From positions 1 through 27,098 of the forward strand of contig JBHGBF010000045.1 in the NCBI GenBank assembly GCA_041946865.1: a DNA stretch of 27,098 bases, given 5' to 3'. The stretch comes from RPQK01 sp041946865. GTDB lineage: Bacteria > Acidobacteriota > UBA6911 > RPQK01. The translations under genes and the position numbers were made by a program. This document shows, piece after piece, positions 1-7,882 of the stretch (positions are counted from its first letter, which is position 1; each line of letters opens with the position of its first letter). The notes beneath the pieces are model-generated. The model ran no database searches, was not told the DNA's origin, and saw only the letters and a list, made by a program, of their open reading frames with translations.

Positions 1-116
1 CGCTGATCCGCGGCAGCATCCGCGTCGATCCGCGGCACGATCCGCGCTGATCCGCGGCACGATCCGCGCTGATCCGCGGCACGATCCGCGCCGATCCGCG
101 GCAGCGATCCGCGGCA
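1..116. repeat. 22-bp tandem repeat array (11-bp half units)
   Basis: About five head-to-tail copies of a 22-bp unit are visible, with units near 2-23, 24-45, 46-67 and 68-89 and a degenerate copy after that. Each unit is two 11-bp halves sharing the core GATCCGCGG or GATCCGC. Positions 46-67 and 68-89 are identical, so the array looks young. There are no unique spacers, so it is not CRISPR. It touches the window edge, so its true length is unknown. It lies inside the reading frame of the minus-strand glycosyltransferase, and because 22 is not a multiple of 3, the encoded peptide repeats only every three units. Confidence 0.9.
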
Positions 117-983
117 ATATCCGAGCCACTCTCCCCAGACGTACGCCACCATGACGGGCAACATCAGGGGAATCGTCTCGAGAAATTTCCCGACTCGATG
201 GCCGCTCGCCAGGACCCGATGAGCGATCCGCATCAGCAAGAGGATGGAGAAGACGGGTGCTCCGGCGAGATAGATGGCCCGCTTGATGAAACTCACCTTA
301 CGGCGTTGGGAGCCGCCATAAACCCGACTGACCAGGTACCGCTCGCTCAGGTATTCGCTGTATCCAACGGTCCCGGCCGTGTGATAAACAGCCATCCCGG
401 GAACAGAGCGAAGTGTCTTTCCCTCGGCCGCCAGGAGTGGGTGAAGCACCAGTTCCCAGTAGCCGGACCCTAAGACTGACTCGTGTTTCAGAAGGTCCTC
501 CCGCCGGTAGGCGATGTTCGCTGTGGCGAGTCGCAAGCGTTTTCCGCTGGTCCAAGATGGCAGGTGGTTGTAGTACTCGGTGAAATAAACCACCCAGTCG
601 GACAGGCGCGCATAGCCGGAATCCAGAATGGGCCCGCCGACCGCTGCGTCGTTCTCCTGAAAGCTCTCTCGAATGCACTTCACCCAGTCCGGTGGAACCA
701 CCTTGTGTTCTTCGACGATGGCCACGATTTCGTTTCTGGCCCGCCTGGCTCCGAGATAGCGCAACACAGGAACCGTCTGCCGCCTGGCGGGATCGGCTTC
801 CATCACGGTCACAAAACCGTACTCTTCCCTGAGACGTCTTCGGATCGTCTCACCGCTTCTGTCCACAACGATCACTTCGATGTCGCTCGAGCCGGCCTGC
901 TCGCGCAGGGAATCGAGACAACGAAACAGACAATCGCCTCCGGCAACAGAGGCAATGACGATCGAGAGCGAAGGTCTGGTCAT
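1..983 (-). CDS. Family 2 glycosyltransferase, C-terminus beyond window
   Basis: About 327 codons are visible without a stop, and the gene continues past the left edge. The N-terminus (SIVIASVAGGDCLFRCLDSL, residues 7-26, then EVIVVD) is the nucleotide-binding start of a GT-A fold. The usual DxD is replaced by EEH at residues 91-93, followed by PPDW. Two hydrophobic segments lie near residues 228-245 and 265-285. The conserved-looking end GEWLGY falls just before residue 290, where the tandem repeat begins, so the remaining residues are low-complexity repeat translation. The ATG lies 34 bp after the degenerate AlkP gene, with a weak purine-rich stretch upstream. It probably adds a sugar to the lipid-linked repeat unit at the inner membrane. 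The GT2 assignment is firm; donor and acceptor are unknown. Confidence 0.8.
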   Translation of the reverse strand, partial: MTRPSLSIVIASVAGGDCLFRCLDSLREQAGSSDIEVIVVDRSGETIRRRLREEYGFVTVMEADPARRQTVPVLRYLGARRARNEIVAIVEEHKVVPPDWVKCIRESFQENDAAVGGPILDSGYARLSDWVVYFTEYYNHLPSWTSGKRLRLATANIAYRREDLLKHESVLGSGYWELVLHPLLAAEGKTLRSVPGMAVYHTAGTVGYSEYLSERYLVSRVYGGSQRRKVSFIKRAIYLAGAPVFSILLLMRIAHRVLASGHRVGKFLETIPLMLPVMVAYVWGEWLGYCRGSLPRIGADRAADQRGSCRGSARIVPRIDADAAADQ

Positions 984-1017
984 GATGAACGTCTTTCCCG
1001 CGAAAATCAGTGGCCGC

Positions 1018-1554
1018 CTAAGCGATATACCCCAGGCCTCTCAGCCGTTCCCGGATCATCTCGTCGTCGTCCGCGCCGCTCCCCGGCGCGACAGGCACGG
1101 CGAGCGAAACTCCCTGGCTGCCAGGAAGCGGAGGGAATCCGCCGAGTGTCAGCAGGGTGGCGGCGATGTCATCCAGGCGTACACCCTCGAGCCGGCCGGT
1201 TACGGCGCTGTTCGGAGCGGCCAGGACGAAGCAACCGGGAGCGCCTCCGGGCGGGACACAAATCACCAGGACGACGGTGTCCTCGGTGATCGATTCCAAC
1301 CGCGAGCGGATCTGCTTGTCCAGTTCTTTCCAGGTGTCGGGGCGGCCCGTACGCGCGCGCAAGACGACTTGGGAACAGGCCTCCCCGCAGATCCCGGAGA
1401 CTTGCTCAGCCAGCGCCCGCCAGGGTACATCCGGGCCGGCTTCGAGCGTCCCCCAGCATCCTGTTGTCATCAGGTAGCGGAGATGGACCATCTGGTCGCT
1501 CTCGAAAAGGACGGATGGATCAATACGTTCCAGCTCAATGACCAGGATTTTCAT
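1018..1554 (-). CDS. Degenerate AlkP-superfamily protein (probable pseudoenzyme)
   Basis: 178 aa. The start (MKILVIELERIDPSVLF, then LRYLMTTGCWGTLEAG) matches the opening strand and helix of AlkP-superfamily phosphohydrolases. The middle and end (LVICVPPGGAPGCFVLAAP, then LDDIAATLLTLGGFPPLPG, and the terminal RERLRGLGYIA) match the C-terminal part of the same family. The family's first metal-binding Asp (FDG) is Glu-Arg here, the Thr nucleophile region reads GPDVPWRALAE, and the SDHG metal motif reads CVPPGG. It is about 430 residues shorter than its neighbour and lacks the central domain. The ATG overlaps the stop of the intact AlkP gene (ATGA), so the two should be translationally coupled. 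Similarity and motif loss are seen directly; a regulatory or binding role is inference. It may instead be a decaying duplicate. Confidence 0.75.
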   Translation of the reverse strand: MKILVIELERIDPSVLFESDQMVHLRYLMTTGCWGTLEAGPDVPWRALAEQVSGICGEACSQVVLRARTGRPDTWKELDKQIRSRLESITEDTVVLVICVPPGGAPGCFVLAAPNSAVTGRLEGVRLDDIAATLLTLGGFPPLPGSQGVSLAVPVAPGSGADDDEMIRERLRGLGYIA

Positions 1555-3395
1555 GACAAAAGCGACTCTCCTTCCATGTCCGCACCTTTTTCGACACCGA
1601 GGGCCTCGAGAATTGTCGGCGCGAGATCCACCAGGTGCGGTCTGTCTCGCTTCAGCCCCCGGTTCATCATGAGGACGCCGGAGACGAGGCAAGGATCAAT
1701 CACATGATCCCCGCCCCATTTCTTGACATTGTCTGAAAACAAGCCGGCGGGTACGCCGCCCAGTGGGGTTTCCCAGGAAACCCGGTAGCCGGGAGCGAAG
1801 TTGACCACAAGGTCAGGAGCCGAAGCCGCATGCGGTCCGGAATAGATCCGGGCGGAATCAAAGACGCTGCGAACCGGGACTGCCGCGCGGCCGGGATCGA
1901 CAACCCTGGTCAGCAGTGAAGCGATCTGTGCTTTGACGGCGCCGGCTTCATCCGGGCGCACAATACCGTTCGCCTCGCGTCCCCTCAGGTTCAGGAAAAT
2001 CCCTCCCAGTCCCAGGGCGTAAGCCCTGGTTCGGCTCCAATCCACCCCCTGGAAACCTTCGGCCACGTCTCCCGGCTCGACACCCCGGCAAAGGGCGAGA
2101 AAACCGTTCTCCAGGAGCCAGGTATTCAGATGCAGCCCGCGCTGAAAGCTGTTCATCCCATGATCGCTCAGCACGATCAGCTGGGTCCGGTCGTCGGCGG
2201 ATTGAAGCAGGTGTCCGACGACCTCGTCGCAGGCCTGGTAGTGGTCCTCGATGGCCGTCCGGAAACGTGGATCCCAAGCGTTCTGATTCGCTGGATGCCC
2301 CGGTTCCCTGAACCGCCAGAGCATGTGCTGCAGCCGGTCAGGGGTGTCGAAGAGGCAGAACAGCAAGCCTTCGTCCAGCCGGTCGAGCTCGTAGCGAAGC
2401 ATTTTCTCGCGTTCCACCATGACCTCGCCGCACTGCCGCAGATAAGCGGCTTCGTCGATTCTCCCGTTACTCACGCCGGTGTGGTCTTCCACCATCCCGG
2501 TCGTGTAGAAGGTGCCGATGTGCTTCTCGAGCTCTGCCGCGTATTCCCAGGGCGAGCTGAGCGGAAACAGGGGGGCGGCCGGGTCGAAATTGACCGGCGA
2601 AGCGTAGAGTTGAACCTCCGGCTCCAGGGTCCTCAGGTAAAAGCGCACCATGCCGTGAACGGCTTGGAGCAGGCCGGCCTTGAATTTGAGTTTGAGCCAC
2701 TCGCTCCATTGGCCTTCGCGGACCGCCAGTTCGCGAGGGGTTCCCGAAGAAAGTATTCGGACCTGGCGGCCTGCCGGATGCGGAACCACTGAAAACTCGC
2801 TGCTCAGATCCGAACCGCCCTTGGGGCTTCTTGGCCCGAGAATCGAGGCAGACAGGCGCCCGTTCTTACCAGCCAGCATGACAACGCGTTCGCTTTCCCC
2901 GGCTTGTGCCTGCGCCGACTGGGTGAACAAAGTGGAAGTCCCAAACCCGCCTCTGATGTCGGGGACGCCGACGCCGGCCAGTATCCGCCCCTTGATATTC
3001 CCGGGAGGGAAAGTGCACGGGCAGCGCAGGACCACCGACGGAATTCCGGCCTGCGCCAGGATCTCCCAGACCGGTGTACCCTGACGGCAGTTGACCGCGC
3101 GTGGGGGCAGAAAGGGATTTTTGCGCTCGAAGGAGGTCAGGGAAACAAGCGGGGTGTAGGTATCGGGGTTGCGGCCGATAAAGTCGAAGATCCCGTGCCC
3201 CCCGGGATTCACCCCCGTTGCAAAGGTCGACCAGGCTACCGGGGTCTGGGCGGGCGTGGTGGTGCGCAGCCGTGCGTAGCCTCCCTGACGAATCAGCGTG
3301 GCCAGATGCGGAAGCGCCCTGACTTGAAGCAGGGCCTCGACAATCGAGGGTTCGAGACCGTCGAACCCGACGACAACAACCTTGCGGAATTTCAT
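1551..3395 (-). CDS. AlkP-superfamily phosphohydrolase/phosphodiesterase
   Basis: 614 aa, of the type I phosphodiesterase/nucleotide pyrophosphatase-like branch. Metal and catalytic motifs are intact: FDG (Asp12), AQTPVAWSTFATG with the likely nucleophile Thr51, GHGIFDF near 66-72, FDTPDRLQH (Asp350, Asp353, His357), LSDHG (Asp411, His412), GGDH (His564) and the family C-terminal VDLAPTILEALG (589-600). No clear signal peptide is seen, so location is uncertain. Members of this branch occur beside glycosyltransferases. A role in hydrolysing or transferring phosphate esters on lipid-linked sugars or nucleotide sugars is inference. The gene follows the 77-aa membrane protein by 3 bp and overlaps the degenerate paralogue by 4 bp. 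The superfamily call is secure; the substrate is not. Confidence 0.9.
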   Translation of the reverse strand: MKFRKVVVVGFDGLEPSIVEALLQVRALPHLATLIRQGGYARLRTTTPAQTPVAWSTFATGVNPGGHGIFDFIGRNPDTYTPLVSLTSFERKNPFLPPRAVNCRQGTPVWEILAQAGIPSVVLRCPCTFPPGNIKGRILAGVGVPDIRGGFGTSTLFTQSAQAQAGESERVVMLAGKNGRLSASILGPRSPKGGSDLSSEFSVVPHPAGRQVRILSSGTPRELAVREGQWSEWLKLKFKAGLLQAVHGMVRFYLRTLEPEVQLYASPVNFDPAAPLFPLSSPWEYAAELEKHIGTFYTTGMVEDHTGVSNGRIDEAAYLRQCGEVMVEREKMLRYELDRLDEGLLFCLFDTPDRLQHMLWRFREPGHPANQNAWDPRFRTAIEDHYQACDEVVGHLLQSADDRTQLIVLSDHGMNSFQRGLHLNTWLLENGFLALCRGVEPGDVAEGFQGVDWSRTRAYALGLGGIFLNLRGREANGIVRPDEAGAVKAQIASLLTRVVDPGRAAVPVRSVFDSARIYSGPHAASAPDLVVNFAPGYRVSWETPLGGVPAGLFSDNVKKWGGDHVIDPCLVSGVLMMNRGLKRDRPHLVDLAPTILEALGVEKGADMEGESLLS

Positions 3396-3398
3396 CTT

Positions 3399-3632
3399 CT
3401 ACCCGCGTATCTCACGGATTTTGAGCGTGACTCCGCGGTAAGCCCGGCGGGCCCATCCGACCAGGCGGTGCCAGAACATCAAGAGGGTGCCGATGATGGC
3501 GGCCAAGGCCGAAGCCAGCGGCATCATCGAGTCGGGACCCAGGTAGAGAAAGATGAGCCACTGCGAGGGCGCGTGAAAGGAATAGCTCGGAGCGAAAAAG
3601 GTGACAAGTGATAACGTGAGTGTAGTTAACAT
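3399..3632 (-). CDS. Small two-segment membrane protein, unknown function
   Basis: 77 aa. A hydrophobic N-terminal segment (residues 2-14) is followed by a second around QWLIFLYLGPDS and a long one (PLASALAAIIGTLLMFWHRL, about 38-57), then a basic tail rich in Arg and Lys (ARRAYRGVTLKIREIRG). The positive-inside rule places the C-terminus in the cytoplasm. It lies only 3 bp upstream of the intact AlkP gene and 9 bp after the polytopic membrane protein, so co-transcription is very likely. I recognise no named family. It may anchor or partner the AlkP hydrolase, which has no membrane segment of its own; that is inferred from adjacency only. Confidence 0.75.
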   Translation of the reverse strand: MLTTLTLSLVTFFAPSYSFHAPSQWLIFLYLGPDSMMPLASALAAIIGTLLMFWHRLVGWARRAYRGVTLKIREIRG

Positions 3633-3641
3633 GGCGGAAGA

Positions 3642-5168
3642 TCAAGACTGGGCCGATCTGACCGACCGGTCCGTTCGGCCAGATCGCGGAGCCGGTAATT
3701 CGGTTCTGCTCCAGATCAGCCAGATTGTTACGGCGGCAAGAAAGAACAGAGGCAGAATCGGAACCTGTGAAGGAAGATAGCCCATGCCTTCCAGGGTCTT
3801 TGCCCAGGGCAATCGCGGGCCCGACAAGGTCACCTGTATGATCGACTCGATGATCCCCCGCCCCTGCTCGACGTCCCGATACATAGCCAGGCACCAGGAC
3901 CAGTACGTGGCCAAGATCGAGACGGTCGCCGCAATCCAGGCCGGCAGGCGCGTCAGTATCCCAGGGACCAGAAGAAACAGGAACGGAACCACCGGGACGA
4001 CGTGTCGGACCCCGGTATTGAACTGCAGGAGACCATACTGGTTCATCGCGCAGAACACGAAGAACCCAAGGACGAAACAGAGAACAAAAAGCGTCTGCAG
4101 AGACCCGATCATTCGCCGGGCTATCGTCCAGGCCCAGGGGACAAGCGCAAGTAAGAGCAGAGGAGCCGACGTGAACAAGCCAAACCGAGCGCTGAAGGCC
4201 GTCTCCCAGAGCAGCCGCACGCTGGGCCAATCAATTCCCTGATAGCCGTTTGGAGACAGCGGCGTTACCGGCATGTAATGCTGTGCGGGGTAAATCGGGT
4301 TCCCGAAACAGGCCCATTGATACCCGAGCAGCACCATCAGGCTGAGCAGAACTCCGGCTGTGAACCAAGGCAGGTCGGACCTGGATTTCAAGCTCTCAGA
4401 AAGCTGAAATCTTCGCACGAGCGCATATGCGGCAAGCGCGAGAAGGGCAACCACCCCGCTGTAGTCAAACACCACCGTCCAGCCGGCCAGAAGTCCCGCC
4501 AGGAAGTAGCGGGGTCGCTGCCCGTCTCCGGGCCGCCGGCCGGGTCTCCAGAGAAGCAGGAAGGCAAAGAAGGCGAAATGCGCGAGGAGCAGATTGTGAT
4601 TCAACTGGGCAGTCCGATAGAACACCGGGGTTGCGAAAGCATAGAGAAGAGCCGAAAGCAGTGCCGGCAAGCGATTGCCCGTGACTGTTCGCAGGGTGGT
4701 GAACATGAGAACGACAGACAGCGCCGATAGAGGCGCCATCAATAGGGAATGCATCACCGCCGCGGCCAGCCCGAACTTGACGTCAAATCCGCGCGCCCGG
4801 GCTTCCCGATAGAAGTCCTGCGCCATTGGGTAGATGGTCTTGTACTTAGCGCTCACTCGCGGGGCGCGATCGCGCCTTTCCCTCACCCGCTTGACTGTCA
4901 GGTCGATCGCCGGACGAAAGACCGCGTATGGGACTGCCGCCAGGATTGAAGCGCCCGGATTGTTGTTGATGAAGGCGCCTCTGCCCGGCAACTCGAAAAT
5001 GTCCGGGTGCATTCCGGCGTATTCCGAGACATCGAAAGAGAGGTGGTCCCCAAGGCTCAAGGCCGGATAGATCTCCCGGACCGTGTTCGTGGCGAAGTGC
5101 AGCGAATAGACCAGCCAGCAGGTCAGAAACAGGGCCAGTGAAGCGCTAAGACGGAAGCGTGACCACAT
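3642..5168 (-). CDS. Polytopic membrane protein, possible GT-C glycosyltransferase
   Basis: 508 aa with roughly 11-12 hydrophobic segments, starting with SASLALFLTCWLVYSLHFAT. A long hydrophilic loop after the first segment contains acidic residues (LGDHLSFDVSEYAGMHPDIF), the place where GT-C enzymes of the PMT/ArnT type carry catalytic acids, but the classic DE pair is absent. It could be a GT39-like enzyme using a polyprenyl-phosphate sugar, or a Wzy-like polymerase, a function otherwise missing here. The ATG directly abuts the flippase stop (TAA then ATG), showing tight coupling. A membrane protein is certain; the enzymatic class is tentative. Confidence 0.7.
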   Translation of the reverse strand: MWSRFRLSASLALFLTCWLVYSLHFATNTVREIYPALSLGDHLSFDVSEYAGMHPDIFELPGRGAFINNNPGASILAAVPYAVFRPAIDLTVKRVRERRDRAPRVSAKYKTIYPMAQDFYREARARGFDVKFGLAAAVMHSLLMAPLSALSVVLMFTTLRTVTGNRLPALLSALLYAFATPVFYRTAQLNHNLLLAHFAFFAFLLLWRPGRRPGDGQRPRYFLAGLLAGWTVVFDYSGVVALLALAAYALVRRFQLSESLKSRSDLPWFTAGVLLSLMVLLGYQWACFGNPIYPAQHYMPVTPLSPNGYQGIDWPSVRLLWETAFSARFGLFTSAPLLLLALVPWAWTIARRMIGSLQTLFVLCFVLGFFVFCAMNQYGLLQFNTGVRHVVPVVPFLFLLVPGILTRLPAWIAATVSILATYWSWCLAMYRDVEQGRGIIESIIQVTLSGPRLPWAKTLEGMGYLPSQVPILPLFFLAAVTIWLIWSRTELPAPRSGRTDRSVRSAQS

Positions 5169-6584
5169 TTATGAAAGAGGGCCCGGGGTTTCGTCAGGAT
5201 ACCGAGGTCTGTCAGACCAGTAGTATTTCACCGCGACCCAGGACAAGCTCGCGGCCAGAATCTCTGAGCCGATCATGGTCCAGGCCGTGCCGGCTGCGCC
5301 GTACCGGGCGGTCAACGCTGTCCCGGCGCTGATCAGCCCAACCAGGCCGGCCAGCGAGCAAGTCAATTCCACCCTTTGACGGCCCATGGCTATCAGGATG
5401 CTGCGGGCATGATGACGCAGGACAAATGCGGGGATCACCCAGACAACGATCGACAGGAGAACCGGGCTTTGTGATCGGGCGTAAACTTCTCCGAAAACCA
5501 GACCTACCAGAAAAGGGGATGAGACCGTGACCACGATCGCCGCGAGCAGGCCAACCGTTCCGGTCAGGATAACGGAACGGCGGATGAGCCCGACCACCTG
5601 TCCCGGAGATCGATGCATTTTGTCGGCAACCAGGGGAAGAAAGTTCATGAAGTAGACATTCACGAACGTCTGGAATGCCATCAGCACCCGGTGAGCCGTG
5701 CCGAAGTAACCGACGACCGCCTGCGTCGCCATAACGCCAACGAGCACCGTCGGGAGGTACATTCGCATGGCCCAGAGCAAGTTGGAGCCGCCGATGGGCA
5801 GGCTCTCCTTCATCAGACCGGCAACCGACAGCTGGCGAGCGACAGACGGTTGGCCTCTGCCGCCCGGCCGCCGGGCCTTCAATTTCCAGAGAAAGAGCAG
5901 GAACAGGGCCGCCCCTGCGGCGACAGCGACGATCTCCGAGAACGGAATGATCAGGATGTCGTTTGGCTGTCTGACCAGAACGAACACAAGCGCGGTGAAT
6001 AGTCCCCAGCGCAAAACCTGCGGGGCCGCGACCCGGCGCATCTGCCTCAGGCCCTGAAAGAGCCATTGGAGGTGAAAAGGAAACCCGAGCAAGCTCACCG
6101 AGTAGCCGATCAACAGCAGCTTCAAAGTCCGGTCGAGCTGTGAAACGAGGCAAACCAGAACCGTGCCGCCGACAACCACGACGGCTGCGGCGAGCTGAAG
6201 CAGGATGATGTGCCGAGTGTAGGGGCGCGCCAGCCGCGGCTCGCGCGCGACTTCACGGGTCCCGAACGTCCCCAGACCCTGGTCGACCACCAGGGTGAGA
6301 ATCAGCAGTATGGCCAGGGTCAGCTCGACCTGGCCGTAACCGCCTGGTGTCAGAGTGCGGGCCAGGTGGACAAAAGCCACGAGCGTTGCGACCCTGCAGA
6401 TCGCTTCGCCGAGCCCGAGCGTGGCCAGATTGCCTACCTCCAGCTGGCGGCCCTGTCGGCTGGCCTGATGGCGCACCGTTGCCCAAAGGCCGGGCGAAGT
6501 GGACAGCGCGGGCGAAATGGACGACGTGAACGTCGGGGAAATGAGTTTCTCATCCATGTCGTCCACGCCGTCCCCTTCGCCCAT
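5169..6584 (-). CDS. Wzx-like polysaccharide flippase (MOP superfamily)
   Basis: 471 aa. About 50 mostly polar N-terminal residues are followed by 12-14 hydrophobic segments with the pattern of oligosaccharide flippases: NLATLGLGEAICRVATLVAF, then ARTLTPGGYGQVELTLAILL. This 'lar.l.p..yG....' signature is typical of the polysaccharide_synt/RfbX group. It would translocate undecaprenyl-linked repeat units across the inner membrane. The ATG lies 7 bp after the radical SAM stop with a GAGAAG ribosome site; an alternative start is Met10 (position 6557). The next gene begins right at its stop. The family call is firm; the transported unit is unknown. Confidence 0.88.
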   Translation of the reverse strand: MGEGDGVDDMDEKLISPTFTSSISPALSTSPGLWATVRHQASRQGRQLEVGNLATLGLGEAICRVATLVAFVHLARTLTPGGYGQVELTLAILLILTLVVDQGLGTFGTREVAREPRLARPYTRHIILLQLAAAVVVVGGTVLVCLVSQLDRTLKLLLIGYSVSLLGFPFHLQWLFQGLRQMRRVAAPQVLRWGLFTALVFVLVRQPNDILIIPFSEIVAVAAGAALFLLFLWKLKARRPGGRGQPSVARQLSVAGLMKESLPIGGSNLLWAMRMYLPTVLVGVMATQAVVGYFGTAHRVLMAFQTFVNVYFMNFLPLVADKMHRSPGQVVGLIRRSVILTGTVGLLAAIVVTVSSPFLVGLVFGEVYARSQSPVLLSIVVWVIPAFVLRHHARSILIAMGRQRVELTCSLAGLVGLISAGTALTARYGAAGTAWTMIGSEILAASLSWVAVKYYWSDRPRYPDETPGPLS

Positions 6585-6591
6585 CCGCTTC

Positions 6592-7728
6592 TCAGCGTGC
6601 CTGCACCTGCAGGGTTACCAGGTGCTCCTTCTCCTGCGGCGTCAGGGGCTGGGGCTTTCTCCAGACGCGCGAGCCAACCATGGCTTTGGCCAGCTGCAAA
6701 GGCTGAAAAACAATGCTCGGCCACATGAAAACCTCGTTGGTGCAGTAGCATTCCTTGTTCCAGATCGAGCAGCGCACCTTGCGGGCATTCTGGGACTGCC
6801 AGATTTCACGGAAGCTTTGTTTGCGCAGATTCCCCAGAGGAGGCAGGCTCTCGCATGTGGCGACGTCTCCGTTGGCGTACACCACAGCGCTCAGCACGCC
6901 CGCACGGCAAGGAACGACCTGTCTCTCCTCGGCAGCAGTTTTCGACTTGGTCCACTGGAGAAGCGGTTCCACGATGGCGCCGTAGCGCCCCCTTTCGCGA
7001 GGTGCCCAGAGACGGCGGATATAGTCGTACAGGCTGCGATACGCATCGAGCTGAGGCCCTTTGAGCGACGGGTTCTTACGATCGCCGCGGATGAGCGCGA
7101 GATTGTGATGGTCCATGGCCGGGCATCTTCGGTACAGGTACTCAGTCAGTTGCCGGATTTCGTCTGTGTTCGTCGACGTGACCGTAGAGATCGAATGGAT
7201 GCGCAGTCGAGGGTCGCGCTTCTGAATCTTCTCCAGCTCGTCGTAGGTTTGCATCGCTTTCTGGAACGACTGCGGGTTGCCGCGGAACTTGTTGTGGAAC
7301 TCAGGAGTGCCGTCAAGGGAAAGCTCGATCGTAAAGTACTTCAGACTCGGCTCATTCTCGAGAATGGTGGTCATCGCGCGGACGGTTCGGTCCGTGAAGT
7401 ACCCGCTGGTCGGGCAATAGATCTGCTTCACGTGGTTGTTGCGGATGAACAGCCGCGAGATTTCAGCGAATTCCTTGCGGATGAAGGGCTCGCCGCCGCC
7501 GAGGTTCAAATTCTCGATTGGTCCCAGATCGTGCGCCAGCTTCGTGATTTCGTCGAAAGTGAGATCGTCGCGCTGATTTAGATTGCGCCAGTAGAAGCAG
7601 TGTTCGCAAGTGAGGTTGCAGATCGAGGTGATAAACAGGATCAGGAAGGGCGGAGTAGGGGGATTTTCGACCGCCCGTGCTCTCCAGGAGATCCGGGCAT
7701 GACGGCTTGCTCGAGTCAGGATATTCAC
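6592..7728 (-). CDS. Radical SAM protein with SPASM-like C-terminal cysteines
   Basis: 378 aa. The CxxxCxxC motif (CNLTCEHC; Cys37, Cys41, Cys44) binds the [4Fe-4S] cluster that cleaves S-adenosylmethionine. LGGGEP (77-81) is the SAM-binding GGE motif. C-terminal cysteines at 274, 292, 320, 327 and 329 (CRAGVLSAVVYANGDVATCE and KECYC) resemble an auxiliary SPASM/Twitch cluster region, as in MoaA/PqqE/AslB-like proteins. The start is GTG, 42 bp past the 108-bp palindrome. It sits between a UGM-like gene and the flippase, so a radical modification of a sugar, lipid or small peptide linked to the polymer is plausible but inferred. Sulfatase- or peptide-maturase roles are alternatives. Confidence 0.9.
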   Translation of the reverse strand: MNILTRASRHARISWRARAVENPPTPPFLILFITSICNLTCEHCFYWRNLNQRDDLTFDEITKLAHDLGPIENLNLGGGEPFIRKEFAEISRLFIRNNHVKQIYCPTSGYFTDRTVRAMTTILENEPSLKYFTIELSLDGTPEFHNKFRGNPQSFQKAMQTYDELEKIQKRDPRLRIHSISTVTSTNTDEIRQLTEYLYRRCPAMDHHNLALIRGDRKNPSLKGPQLDAYRSLYDYIRRLWAPRERGRYGAIVEPLLQWTKSKTAAEERQVVPCRAGVLSAVVYANGDVATCESLPPLGNLRKQSFREIWQSQNARKVRCSIWNKECYCTNEVFMWPSIVFQPLQLAKAMVGSRVWRKPQPLTPQEKEHLVTLQVQAR

Positions 7729-7769
7729 GTTAAGACCCGTCTTTCAGAGAAACTCCGGATAGGTTGTCC

Positions 7770-7877
7770 TGATTTCTCACCAAGAAGGCGTGCGGGTGAC
7801 TCCAAGCCGTTCGTAGTTCCGCCTTCAGGCGGGCTTTTGAACGGCTTGGACTCACCGGCACGCCTTCTTTGAGAAAT
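7770..7877. repeat. 108-bp near-perfect palindrome (cruciform/REP-like element)
   Basis: The left arm 7770-7811 pairs with the right arm 7838-7877, with two mismatches and a 2-nt bulge. The 26-nt centre holds a second hairpin (CCGCC TTCA GGCGG, 7818-7831). On the plus strand the inner hairpin is followed by GCTTTT, but transcription here runs on the minus strand, where no U-run follows. It fills the gap between the UGM-like and radical SAM genes, and both strands stay open in frames that give mirrored Pro-Gly-Gly...Asn-Gly-Leu peptides. It looks like a mobile palindromic intergenic repeat that may also act as an attenuator or mRNA-stabilising stem. Confidence 0.9.
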
Positions 7878-7882
7878 CACGG

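Noticed and set aside
1..116. CRISPR array
   Set aside because: The units are contiguous 22-bp tandem copies without unique spacers and no cas gene is present.
483..1707. Long plus-strand frames (268 and 275 codons) over the first glycosyltransferase and AlkP-like genes
   Set aside because: Low-complexity Arg/Pro/Gly products without motifs; the minus-strand frames match known families and are tightly spaced.
7812..7845. Classical intrinsic terminator in the palindrome centre
   Set aside because: The short T-run follows the inner hairpin only on the plus strand, whereas the flanking genes are on the minus strand; it may still impede transcription as a long stem.
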